The notes under the pieces were generated by a model. The model was not told the origin of the DNA. It ran no database searches and saw only the letters and a program-made list of their open reading frames with translations. This document shows, piece by piece, positions 55,201 to 64,000 of a DNA stretch of 64,000 bases; within the stretch, counting starts at the first letter, position 1, and each line of letters opens with the position of its first letter. The stretch is taken from the NCBI GenBank assembly GCA_027946365.1, contig JAPEUQ010000004.1, positions 744,001 through 808,000 of the forward strand. Direction: 5' to 3'. The translations under genes and the position numbers were made by a program. Source of the DNA: Kalmusia sp. IMI 367209 (taxonomy: Eukaryota; Ascomycota; Dothideomycetes; Pleosporales; Didymosphaeriaceae).

Positions 55201-58200
55201 CTAGATCTCCAAAGGCGCAATCTGGTCCACGGTGTACAACCACCCACCATTCGACTCCTCGGCCTCCAGCCACTCATACGGCCACACCACAAGATGTCCC
55301 TGCACAAGCTCTAGCAACTTCTTCGCATCTTCCTTCTCCAGCAGCATGTTCTCGTCGGCGGCATGGAAGGCTCGAGTGCTACTCTTCGTCGTTGCGCGCC
55401 GACGCGACCGCTTACTGCCCATGGTGCTAGCATGCGTACGGGAAGGCGTTCCGTCCCGCTTAGGCTCCGAAATGGTGACGTTACGGGGGCGGCCATTGGT
55501 GTTTGCGAAATCGGTAGCTGTCGTCGTGTTCTCAGGGTCGGGAGGCGGAGGTGGGAATGTAAACGTATGAGGCGGCGCAGCAGGGTTCATGGGAGACACG
55601 ACGGCGTTGTCGTCCGCAACACTGGTGCGCATTGCAAGCTTCTCGTCGATTTCGCCGTTGGCATGCGTGTCTACCCTAAGAGATTCATGTTGCCTCTTCT
55701 CCTGGTCTTGGGCCCACTCCTCCTCGACCTTGCCGAGCTTGTTGCCGTCATGAGAGTCTCTCGACATCTTCTCTCCGAGCCTTTCGCCCAACAATTCGAC
55801 GTGCTTGACCGCGTTGCCGGGTACATTGGCGATCTTCTCAGCGACGCTACCCGAGCCTGGTGGTCCTGTTTTGCCTGGGGTTTCTTGCTGTTTACGCGTG
55901 GAAGATTTGCCAGCACCTTGTGCCTGACTGAAGCGTTCAGCGAAGGCAGCGTATTCCTTGTACTCTTTCCACGTCTTGACCTCATTGTCTGGCATGCAAC
56001 GGAAGACTTGGCGGAAAAGCTTGGTATTGTTCTCTGCTGCGGCGTGCCAAACGTCAAGGTAGAACGCATCATTGAGTGGGTCGCGCATGCAGTCCTCTGT
56101 GACAATGGGTCGCCGCATCTCGGATAGTAAAGGGTTAATAATAGACGCCGACTCGTAGCTAAACGTACGTTGTAGAGGCGGTCCGCCAATATCGGTATCA
56201 TCAGATATAGGCAGAGATGGGAGCTGGCTAAGCTGCGGAAGGCCAAGTTTGCTGGTATCCATGCGTGGCATTCTTGGTGGAGGAAGACCGGCATAGCCTT
56301 CAGGGATGCTACTGTGTCCGCTGGCTCTGGTGGTAGCGGTATTGCTTCGGCCTCGTCTTGTCGAAGTCTTCTTCGGCGTTTGTCCTGTACCTTCAGACGC
56401 AATATCAGTTTGCAGAATTTCCTCGCCCTTTTCGTTAACATAAGAATCACGAGCATGGGAAACGCCAGGATGCCTATTCTCCATGTCGCGCATGTGATCT
56501 TGACCTTCGCCTCGGACATCCTTCTGGTGCGCTGGGTTATTCGAAACCCGGGCATCTGTTGTCGGCTTCTTTGTCGGTTTCAGATGAGGATTATTCTCCT
56601 GTTCCCAGTCGATATCATGATTGAAACTGTGTAGCTTCTCAGCACGAGCAATCAGCTCATCTTCCACACGGTGTTTGTTCTCTGTCAACTTTTGCTCCGT
56701 CTCTCGATCTCGGGATGGAGATGAAGGTGCAGATGACTCGGTTTGGAAACCAGCAGTATCAACTTCTGATTGGCGACTCTCCCACTCCTCTGCGTAGATA
56801 TGATCAACATCAACGCCCAAGTGCTCCCGCATCAAACGCATGCGTAGCGTGTGAGGAAATTTGCCGACTTTGTAAGGCTCGCCTGCCATGTAAGAATCTA
56901 GCACTTCAGTATCTCTTACGATGGCAGCGACTTCAGAATCACGAGAGCCGAGCATAGAGCGCTCATTGATGTTCGCTGATCCGATTATGGCAACGCGGTC
57001 GTCGACAACCATACATTTTGCGTGTATGTAGAGCTGCTCTGTCACGAGGGAATTTTGCGGACCGATTTCTCCCCAGGATCTTAGCGCGTAAAATTGAATA
57101 TAGTCCTCCGGCTCAATGCCTGCTGCACGAAGGCGGCCGAATATTGAACTCTCACCGCGGCATATACTGCGGTACTGGCATGTCATGATCAGACGTACAC
57201 TACTTCCTTCCTGCTGGTCAACGGTGTTCTGGAAACCTGGCATAAGCGGAATGACGATACAGGCCCTCCAGTCTTCCTGGTTCTTATGTGCACGCTTGAT
57301 GCGATCCACAAGAGCATCACTAATACGGTTTTCGATCTTCGTCCCTAGGACCTCACAACTGCTGATATAAAACTGGTTCTCAATGTAGACGAAGTGTTCT
57401 GAAGTAGATATCATCTGCACGTATGCGTTCATGATGCTGTGTTCGGTCTTGTTGGGCGTACCTAGCGACCAAGATGTGGCAGAACGTAGAATTTGTACCT
57501 CGCACGTTCCATCTAGGCCGAGGGCCTCGATATCAGCGGGATCAAAGTCCGGTGGTGGAAGCAGGAAAGGAGTCGGACGAGACGGCTTCCGTTGTCGCAG
57601 TAAGTAATTCCATCGTTGCACGAAATGACGAGTCAAGTCGCGAGCAGGTTGACCAACGATTTGCATGCCGATATCGTGCCAGGGCATTCGCGGGACTTTG
57701 CTTCGATCGTACATCTCCTCATAGGGCTTGTCGAGATTGAAGAAGTCCTGAACACGAGGATTAGAGTAGTCTTTTCCAGGCCACAGTTGGCAGTGGTCAG
57801 CATCTTTAGGATTATCGTCGAGTTCAAAGCCGGTCAGCTTGTCGTCCGTAACGACATGTTGAGGCGTATCCCATCGACCAAAGCAGAGATCGACCCCACC
57901 GCAAAAGGCGATTGTGTGGTCAACTATGCATATTTTCTCGTGATGGGCCCAGAAGAAGGTGTTCTGTCGGATCTGGTTCGGTGATCGTTGAACAAAAATA
58001 TTGGGGTGTAGATCCAGTAATGAGTACTTGGAGTATTCCGAGTCAATGGGAATAGCGGTATTGATGTTGCGATACATGATAACAAACACCTTCACCCCTT
58101 CTTGTGCTTTGCGCTGCAGAAGACGGTCCAGCCGCCATTTTTGGCTAATAGCAGGAGGACGACGCATGTACAGTTCCGGGCTTAGCCACCAATCGTGAAT

Positions 58201-60861
58201 ATAAATAACGTCCTTGGCCATACTTATAGCTCGGGAAACATTCCACATGTAGTCGCGACCATCGACCAGCCATTGTGCATATATTCGCTTTCGAACGGGC
58301 GCAAAACTTTGGAATCGATGGGGGTTACTCCACTCGGTGTTCGATGCCATGAAGCGAATGGAATCCTCAAACTGCTTTAATTGCCTTTCGTTCCTGGCGA
58401 GAAGCTTCATTTTGCGTTCCGAATTCTTTACTCGTAGTAGATGATGCCCAGTCGCTGAAGCCTTCGCTTCGCTGGCAATGTCCCTTGCCTTTTTCTCGCG
58501 TAGACTTTGACCCTTGCCCTTGTCGTCGATAGTGAAGTCTGAATCTACAAGAAAAACGTCGTACACATTCATTTCCTCTGGTGAATCGACACAGACAACG
58601 TAGCTGTGCCGTACAAGGAACCACTTCGGCGAGTGGCGCGCTAGCAGAGGTGAAGGCGTCCACTTTTTCCTAGCATCGACGCCTTTAGACGATTGGATCA
58701 TCATGAGGCCCTCTTTCCCATGATAGCCTCCTTCAGCAGCTAGTCGTACACCCAATGCCGATAGCTCCAAGAATTTGCACAAACGGTTGCTTTCGGGACG
58801 GAAGATGAGGTAAGTGATGAGCTCTTTCAGATAGGTTTCCAACTTCTTTCGCTGTCGCTCCTGGTAGGTCTGTTTGTTGTGCATCGGCGCACCGACAGCT
58901 CCTGCAAAACTGCCTTGCCTGGCTGCCAGCTGACCGATGAAGCTGCCGCCCTGCTCCGGGCTACCGATGCTCGACTTCCGGCGCCCGAGGCCAAGAGAGG
59001 ACTTGAGTCGACCTGGTTTGCCTGGGCGGTCAGTCTCTTCACCCTGGTCTTCTTCCTTCTCTTCCTCTTCCTCCTCGTCAAGAATACCGTAGCCTCGGAA
59101 CTGCCGTAGATACGGGAACACGCTACGCGGGAATCGCGGAAGCTTTGGGGTGCGATCGTCTTTATCATCATCTTTCTCGGCGGGCTTCTCCTTGCCCTTA
59201 CTGCTCAAGTCTTTCTTTGGGTCTTTCGCCTTGGTAGGTCGGTTTAGGAACGAGTTTTGTTTTTCTTGCAATTTGAACTTCAGGTGCAGATTGGCAAAGT
59301 CCCTGACAGATCGTTTGATGACCCATTTCATGCGAGTAAGACCACTACCATACTCCAGTTCGATCCTGAGATTGATGTGACGATCTGCTTCCTTCTGATC
59401 GACTTGTTCCGTGTCGGTGATAGACACTTTGAGCTGCTCCAGCAGTATAGGTACGCGCTTTCGGTCATGTTCGTCGCGTTGGAACATGCTCGCAAGAAAT
59501 AGGGCAGCGGGAGCACCTGCTAACAGCTCAGCCATGAGCTCTGCGGATTTGGCATGATCAACCTGGCGCTCTGCCTTGGCACGGGTACCCAGTAGCCTCA
59601 GGCTATTTTTGATCGACTTCCATTTCTGGGCGCTGAGGCTCGACGTGCGCTCGCTCCGTAATCGCCATGGCGATGGCTGTGGCCCTTCATTGCTGCCTCC
59701 GCCAAACGCAGTTAGCCTGCGCAAGTGGCTCGGTCGCCTTTCGCCCTCTTCTCCATCAGCGTCGTGTCGACGAAGACCGCCATACGACAGTCCTCTTGCG
59801 CTGTGCAGACCCCGTGTCCAAGCACTCTCCTTGGCTAGGCGATCCCGACCCTCGTCTTCGGACACGCCCTGTCTGTGTTCGGGGATGTCGCTCATGGTGC
59901 CGCGACGCATGAAGGCTGGCCGATGTACATGACTTGTGGTTGGTGTGACATTGGGCGAGTCGCGATCGCGCGAGGAGAAGTTCGTGTGCCTGGGAGTCGT
60001 GGGAGCTGTCTGCGTGCCTTCGGTGCCGTCGTCGAACCAGCGCCGGCTCTTCCTTCTCGTCCTAGGCGGCCGCGAGGGGCCTTCTCCAGCACTTTCCTCA
60101 GCATCGGCGTCGGCCTCGCTGTCGTGTCCGTCGAAGCGAAACTCGTCCCGCTCTGACGCTGGCGAGAGTTGGCCGCGCGGCGAATGTTCGTGCATAGAGC
60201 TGGTCCCAGTGAACGCACTCAAGCTCCGGCCGTGCCCCTGAAGACCCATTGGAGCCGCCGCCAGTGCCTTCAGCTTTGTGATGAGTGACGACCCCTGTCT
60301 CTCGCGCTCCTTGCCCTTGCCTTCTGTGTCGTCCCCCTCCCATGACTGCTGCCGCGAATGCGCGTTCTGCTCGTCGTTGAACGTAGTGTTTCGGGCGAAC
60401 TGCACGCTTCGACGCCCTTTTGGCGCAGCATCGGATTCATCGCCTTCGCCGGTCCCCCGTCTCGAGATCGGGGCGAATGTGTGCTGTTGCAGGCTAGGGG
60501 ACCCATTGGCATGACGGGTTGAGGTCTGAGTATCCCTTGAGTTCTGATCGCCGTTTACGAGTTCGTTTGTAGGCTGTTGCTTCAGCGTCGAGGTTCCGGT
60601 ATTGAATGGAAACTCGTCTGGCTCCTCTGCCGAGAGAGGTTCGCCTGTAGGGGCAGATCGCGTTATGACAGGTGCACCATTCTGACTCGGTGTGGTTATC
60701 TGTTCCGTTTGATTCGCGCTGAGGGGTTTTCGCAAAGGAGATCGTATGCGGGCAGCGTCCCTTAGCTTGTCGTTCGCAGAGCTGCCATCTATCCTCGCAG
60801 GAGACGTCGAGCGCGGACTGGTGGCCATAGGGGATATGCCAGATTCGGGCGTGTCCCCCAT
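55201..60861 (-). CDS. SPO14: phospholipase D (Spo14/PLD1 type)
   Basis: One uninterrupted frame of 1886 aa. A long disordered Ser/Arg/Glu-rich N-terminus (about 1-440) is followed by a PX domain (near 490-700, with disordered inserts) and a PH-like domain (about 715-830). Two catalytic HxKxxxxD motifs are visible: HHEKICIVDH at about 972 and HAKCMVVDD at about 1280, each followed by a Gly/Ser-rich stretch (GSANINERSMLG). The C-terminal tail is long and Pro-rich, ending DQIAPLEI. These enzymes hydrolyse phosphatidylcholine to phosphatidic acid and act in secretion, sporulation and signalling. The length is usual for filamentous fungi, which carry large disordered extensions. Divergent from the hydrolase gene at 61691. 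Confidence 0.95.
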   Translation of the reverse strand: MGDTPESGISPMATSPRSTSPARIDGSSANDKLRDAARIRSPLRKPLSANQTEQITTPSQNGAPVITRSAPTGEPLSAEEPDEFPFNTGTSTLKQQPTNELVNGDQNSRDTQTSTRHANGSPSLQQHTFAPISRRGTGEGDESDAAPKGRRSVQFARNTTFNDEQNAHSRQQSWEGDDTEGKGKERERQGSSLITKLKALAAAPMGLQGHGRSLSAFTGTSSMHEHSPRGQLSPASERDEFRFDGHDSEADADAEESAGEGPSRPPRTRRKSRRWFDDGTEGTQTAPTTPRHTNFSSRDRDSPNVTPTTSHVHRPAFMRRGTMSDIPEHRQGVSEDEGRDRLAKESAWTRGLHSARGLSYGGLRRHDADGEEGERRPSHLRRLTAFGGGSNEGPQPSPWRLRSERTSSLSAQKWKSIKNSLRLLGTRAKAERQVDHAKSAELMAELLAGAPAALFLASMFQRDEHDRKRVPILLEQLKVSITDTEQVDQKEADRHINLRIELEYGSGLTRMKWVIKRSVRDFANLHLKFKLQEKQNSFLNRPTKAKDPKKDLSSKGKEKPAEKDDDKDDRTPKLPRFPRSVFPYLRQFRGYGILDEEEEEEKEEDQGEETDRPGKPGRLKSSLGLGRRKSSIGSPEQGGSFIGQLAARQGSFAGAVGAPMHNKQTYQERQRKKLETYLKELITYLIFRPESNRLCKFLELSALGVRLAAEGGYHGKEGLMMIQSSKGVDARKKWTPSPLLARHSPKWFLVRHSYVVCVDSPEEMNVYDVFLVDSDFTIDDKGKGQSLREKKARDIASEAKASATGHHLLRVKNSERKMKLLARNERQLKQFEDSIRFMASNTEWSNPHRFQSFAPVRKRIYAQWLVDGRDYMWNVSRAISMAKDVIYIHDWWLSPELYMRRPPAISQKWRLDRLLQRKAQEGVKVFVIMYRNINTAIPIDSEYSKYSLLDLHPNIFVQRSPNQIRQNTFFWAHHEKICIVDHTIAFCGGVDLCFGRWDTPQHVVTDDKLTGFELDDNPKDADHCQLWPGKDYSNPRVQDFFNLDKPYEEMYDRSKVPRMPWHDIGMQIVGQPARDLTRHFVQRWNYLLRQRKPSRPTPFLLPPPDFDPADIEALGLDGTCEVQILRSATSWSLGTPNKTEHSIMNAYVQMISTSEHFVYIENQFYISSCEVLGTKIENRISDALVDRIKRAHKNQEDWRACIVIPLMPGFQNTVDQQEGSSVRLIMTCQYRSICRGESSIFGRLRAAGIEPEDYIQFYALRSWGEIGPQNSLVTEQLYIHAKCMVVDDRVAIIGSANINERSMLGSRDSEVAAIVRDTEVLDSYMAGEPYKVGKFPHTLRMRLMREHLGVDVDHIYAEEWESRQSEVDTAGFQTESSAPSSPSRDRETEQKLTENKHRVEDELIARAEKLHSFNHDIDWEQENNPHLKPTKKPTTDARVSNNPAHQKDVRGEGQDHMRDMENRHPGVSHARDSYVNEKGEEILQTDIASEGTGQTPKKTSTRRGRSNTATTRASGHSSIPEGYAGLPPPRMPRMDTSKLGLPQLSQLPSLPISDDTDIGGPPLQRTFSYESASIINPLLSEMRRPIVTEDCMRDPLNDAFYLDVWHAAAENNTKLFRQVFRCMPDNEVKTWKEYKEYAAFAERFSQAQGAGKSSTRKQQETPGKTGPPGSGSVAEKIANVPGNAVKHVELLGERLGEKMSRDSHDGNKLGKVEEEWAQDQEKRQHESLRVDTHANGEIDEKLAMRTSVADDNAVVSPMNPAAPPHTFTFPPPPPDPENTTTATDFANTNGRPRNVTISEPKRDGTPSRTHASTMGSKRSRRRATTKSSTRAFHAADENMLLEKEDAKKLLELVQGHLVVWPYEWLEAEESNGGWLYTVDQIAPLEI

Positions 60862-61690
60862 TCTGGCGGTGGCGGCGGCGGGCTGTACGGAGCTTCAGAT
60901 TCTCGAGAGGAACATCTACAGGCAAGAAGAGGACGGCGTCAGTCTCGAGATTGCGGAGAGGGGAGTTCCTTGGTATTCGCGTACGCTACCCAGCCATGGC
61001 TGCCGCTGCGTGATGACCTTTGATATGTATCGTGCGTATATTTATGGATACAACAGGAGAAGTTATACTCCAAGCCACCTCCAGCAGACAACGTCTTCCT
61101 CGGCGTGTCCTTTTCCAGTTCGGTGTCTGAAATGCGAGTGAGCGGAGGCCCCATGCAATCTCACTACAAATGGTGAATCCCTGCAAGACCCGCATTGACC
61201 AGCATCATTCCACGTCGTGGTCCCCGCCCTAGCCAAGAGCCGCGGTTCCCCGACCTGTCCTCCTCCAACGGCCTTCTTGTCCTCCGCTTGACTCTTTGCA
61301 ATTGCGCCATGCATACAATAACGAACCTGCTGTGTCTGCAGCTGTAGCGGTGTTGAGAGCTTCGCCATCCATCAAAAGGCCCGTGTCAGAGCAGCTCTCG
61401 CGACAACACTGGAGATTACGATCCGCCCATCCTGCCCCAGTATTACCTCGACATGTCGAAGATCGCGTCAAAACACTAACATATAGCCACTGAAAATTGT
61501 CCTCAGTATGCGGCATCGCTCCTGCGACATGATGACTCTCGGGCTGCTTCGCAGTACTGCTACCCATGAACTGCCCACCAACTACGAACCTCGGCCCACC
61601 TAAAGCTCCACCCCACCATGTCTCCAAACCTCATCTACTTACTCCTTCCAACTGATTTCCACAGCACCTAATCATTCCTCTGAACACGAA
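60862..61690. other. intergenic, divergent promoter
   Basis: 829 bp between the phospholipase D start (minus) and the hydrolase start (plus), so both promoters. No specific element identified. Confidence 0.5.
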
Positions 61691-62743
61691 ATGGCAGCAA
61701 CAAACAATCCGCTCGATGGCACCTCCGCCAACCAACCCACCATCTCAGCGCAGACCTACACCATCGCCGGCATCCTCACCACAGTCCACGGCCTCACAGA
61801 ACTGCCCCCCTCGACGTCCACCGTAGCATGCCTATGGCTCCTCCACCCACGTCTTCAGAAGGCCGAGACAATGGCACCTATTTCCGCCGCGATAATATCA
61901 GCATGGAATACACGCATACACTCGGGACGAGCAGGCGAGAGCCCCTCAGGTCTGATCGCCGTCTCGTTCGACCAGCGAAACCATGGTTCTAGGCTAGTAG
62001 ACAAACTTCACAATGAGGCCTGGAAGCAGGGCAACCCTTCCCATGCACAAGACATGTTTGGCTGCTTCCACGGCACAGCGACAGACACATCGCAGATCAT
62101 GGACCATCTCGAGTCGTACATCCTCTCCTCACCTGACTCCCCGAAGATAACACAGCACTTTGTGCTCGGAATCTCTCTAAGGGGACATGCAGCATGGCAT
62201 TGCATACTCTCCGAGCCACGTATAACCGCGGCGGTAGTGGGAATTGGATGTCCGGACTACACGCGCTTGATGACCGACCGCGCACGCCTCTCCAAGCTGG
62301 CTACATACACGTCGAGCACACCACCCGGCGTCGCATTTCTGGGTTCGTCAGACTTCCCACCCGCGCTGCGAGAGGCCATCGCAAAGTACGATCCTGCGGG
62401 TCTGCTGCTTCCAGGTCATTTCGATCCCACAGGGTCAGATCCCGAAGTTGGTAAGGCGACACTGGACAGGATGAAAATCTTGCTGCGTGAGCGGTTGCAA
62501 GGGAAACATATTTTAAATTTAAGCGGGAAGATCGACAAATTGGTACCGTATGCGGCTGGACAGTCTTTCTTGAACGTATTCAAGCGGGTATTAGAGGATG
62601 AGCCTAGCCTGGAGATAACGTTCACTGATGTGCTTTTTGATGGTGTAGGGCACGCGTTCCCACAAAGTATGGTGCAGAAGTCAACGGAGTGGATATGCGA
62701 GTTGCTAGAGAGAGAAGATGGGCCGGTTACGAGTAAGATATAG
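61691..62743 (+). CDS. alpha/beta-hydrolase with altered nucleophile elbow
   Basis: Single exon, 350 aa, starting MAATNNPLDGTSANQPTIS. The alpha/beta fold is clear: AVSFDQRNHGSRLVD (oxyanion side), VLGISLRGHAAWH at the nucleophile, LSGKIDKLVPY as the acid and GVGHAFPQS as the His. The canonical GxSxG reads G-I-S-L-R here: the Gly two residues after the Ser is Arg, encoded AGG where a GGG would give the usual SLGGH. Relatives are intracellular fungal hydrolases annotated as esterases or prolyl oligopeptidase-like enzymes, with unknown substrates. No signal peptide. Arg at this position usually disturbs the tight turn, so activity is doubtful even though the Ser, Asp and His are present. Confidence 0.88.
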   Translation: MAATNNPLDGTSANQPTISAQTYTIAGILTTVHGLTELPPSTSTVACLWLLHPRLQKAETMAPISAAIISAWNTRIHSGRAGESPSGLIAVSFDQRNHGSRLVDKLHNEAWKQGNPSHAQDMFGCFHGTATDTSQIMDHLESYILSSPDSPKITQHFVLGISLRGHAAWHCILSEPRITAAVVGIGCPDYTRLMTDRARLSKLATYTSSTPPGVAFLGSSDFPPALREAIAKYDPAGLLLPGHFDPTGSDPEVGKATLDRMKILLRERLQGKHILNLSGKIDKLVPYAAGQSFLNVFKRVLEDEPSLEITFTDVLFDGVGHAFPQSMVQKSTEWICELLEREDGPVTSKI

Positions 62744-63147
62744 GTATAGTACTAGAACATCAATACAACGACGAATATATCATTGAGCTAGCGCGTTCTA
62801 AATCGCATACACGACAACTATCATAGTCTACGTGCTGTGAAACACATCCCAACATCCGAGTCATGTGGTCAAACTCATGCATGTCTCATTCCCATTCCAG
62901 GTGCTACATTGTAATTTTTAGACAGTACTACTAAACTAAGGCGATTGCTTTTGATGCAATATGACCCTGGGGTATATAACGCCAGAATGCAAGGCCAAAG
63001 CCGAACGCCGTAATTGCTCCACATAATCATAACCACTTTGTCCATATTACCCAGTCCTTAACTCCAACCTGAAGCAAAATCCCATCACAGCTACGCCTAA
63101 TTGCTTCGAATGAAGTAGACACCCCTCCTCGTTCTTCCATCCATCTT
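62744..63147. other. intergenic
   Basis: 404 bp between two convergent genes. AT-rich, likely both 3' untranslated regions. Nothing else seen. Confidence 0.5.
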
Positions 63148-64000
63148 TTACTTCTTCCTCGCGTTCCTCGTCCGCTTCGCGACATTACTATCTATCTCTG
63201 CCGCAGCCGCAGCGGAAGCCCGCCTCGTCTGCCGCACATCAGTTTGAGGCGCTTCCACCGCATCGTCCCTGTCCGCCGCTTTCTTCTTCCTCGCTCCCTG
63301 ACCAATGCGGTTCTCCACGAAGCCGAATTTATTCTTCCCAGGCCCATTGTTCTCCGCCTTACTCGACCCAACAGCAGCAGTCTTCGCTGCGTCAGCGTCA
63401 GCCAGCGTACTTGCCTTCGGATCTGCCCTCAGCTTCGCAGCTGTCTTGGGCGCGACGGGCGCCGCCTTGGCCTTGCCTTTCCCTTTCGCGCTTGCCGTGG
63501 GCGCACGTGAGTTGACGGGTTCTGCATCCACGAGCAATCCTTCTTCTTCTTGTTCTTCTTCTTCTTCTACTTCTTGACCTTGTGCAGGGGCTCCTTTCAC
63601 GGGGCTCGCATTAGCACTTCTTCTAGCATTCGCGGCTTTGGTTTCCTCGCGTGTAGTCGGCCTACCGTAACCGAATCTCTTACCATAATTTATCTCAGCA
63701 GGGTCAACCTGCTGGGTTGTGCGAGCTTTGGAAGGCTGTTTGGTGGCGCTGGTAGAAACGGAGGGGTAGTCGGCGCTGGTAGAAACGGAGGGGTAGTCGG
63801 CGCTGGTGTCGGGCTGAGCGATGGCCTCTTCAGGTTCCTGCGATACAATTAAGACTGTTCTGGTAACTTGACTTGTTGTGGCTAGATTTCTAGCAATTTG
63901 GTATGGATAAGAATTTACCTCTTCGTATTCCATCTCGACATCAATATTCTCTTGGTTAACAATTTCTTTTTTCTTTGGCACTTGCTTGATCGCCTTGGCC
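63148..64000 (-). CDS. Lys/Ala-rich nuclear-type protein, 5' end outside the window
   Basis: Partial: the frame is open to the right edge (AKAIKQVPKKKEIV), so the start lies beyond 64000. A putative 81-nt GT-AG intron (63918-63838) has no stop and is a multiple of three, so it could be retained; splicing gives EYEE then EPEEAIAQPD. A 27-bp tandem repeat (63745-63798, plus a partial third unit) encodes SADYPSVST twice. The conserved-looking block FGYGRPTTREETKAANARRS precedes an acidic Glu/Gln tract and an Ala/Lys-rich region, then KNKFGFVENRIGQGARKKK. The C-terminus is strongly basic (KRTRNARKK), suggesting a nuclear or chromatin protein. Family not recognised. Confidence 0.6.
   Translation of the reverse strand, partial: AKAIKQVPKKKEIVNQENIDVEMEYEEVNSYPYQIARNLATTSQVTRTVLIVSQEPEEAIAQPDTSADYPSVSTSADYPSVSTSATKQPSKARTTQQVDPAEINYGKRFGYGRPTTREETKAANARRSANASPVKGAPAQGQEVEEEEEQEEEGLLVDAEPVNSRAPTASAKGKGKAKAAPVAPKTAAKLRADPKASTLADADAAKTAAVGSSKAENNGPGKNKFGFVENRIGQGARKKKAADRDDAVEAPQTDVRQTRRASAAAAAEIDSNVAKRTRNARKK

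Noticed and set aside
54883..55430. Plus-strand frames at the 3' end of phospholipase D
   Set aside because: They overlap the phospholipase gene and its 3' region, with no recognisable content.
1..64000. CRISPR arrays, insertion sequences, operons
   Set aside because: Intron-bearing fungal nuclear DNA; no regularly spaced repeats or transposase frames were found.

Overview
The window is nuclear DNA of a filamentous ascomycete (Pezizomycotina, most likely Dothideomycetes). Genes are intron-bearing and dense (27 intact or frame-disrupted gene models in 64 kb, plus one decayed relic). Most introns are 46-100 nt GT-AG with CTAAC/CTTAAC-like branch sites. The mixture is typical of such fungi: core eukaryotic genes (proteasome alpha subunit, Mediator subunit 7, a WW/FF splicing-type factor, phospholipase D) between secreted hydrolases and lineage-specific proteins. 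Clade placement below Pezizomycotina is inference.

Layout. 1-7 kb: WW/FF protein, divergent from the proteasome alpha subunit, then two uncharacterised proteins. 8-16 kb: secreted subtilisin-like protease, single-pass membrane protein, molybdenum sulfite oxidase with six exons and one apparent GC-AG intron, and a CYP7/8-like cytochrome P450. 17-23 kb: small uncharacterised proteins, including a glycine-zipper protein, a short conserved protein with a possible mitochondrial leader and a multi-pass membrane protein, then a KNR4/SMI1-domain gene whose frame is broken twice. 23.5-34 kb: accessory stretch with a CE1-type esterase, GH92 alpha-mannosidase, a broken MDR oxidoreductase, a ten-exon PhoD-type alkaline phosphatase with one unusable splice acceptor, and a second MDR oxidoreductase. 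34.7-40.7 kb: MED7, a DUF2235 hydrolase, a frame-broken F-box-like protein, and a three-exon unknown. 41-43.3 kb: a tRNA-like/SINE-like element and a decayed gene. 43.4-52.4 kb: secreted alpha-amylase, an unknown possible regulator, and a transcription factor joining SAM, HMG-box and fungal-specific regulatory regions. 55-64 kb: phospholipase D, an alpha/beta hydrolase with an altered nucleophile elbow, and the 3' part of a Lys/Ala-rich nuclear-type protein that runs off the right edge.

Functional links. The secreted protease, esterase, mannosidase, alkaline phosphatase and amylase are what a saprotroph or plant-associated fungus uses to obtain nutrients. They do not form one co-oriented cluster. 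I see no PKS/NRPS cluster, no CRISPR and no intact transposon.

The most notable points are the SAM-HMG-fungal transcription factor fusion, five single-base frame breaks (all repaired by removing one base from a short homopolymer) concentrated in three accessory genes, the loss of the AG acceptor in the alkaline phosphatase gene, the GC-AG intron in the sulfite oxidase gene, the altered GxSxG motif, and a P450 I-helix lacking the usual threonine.
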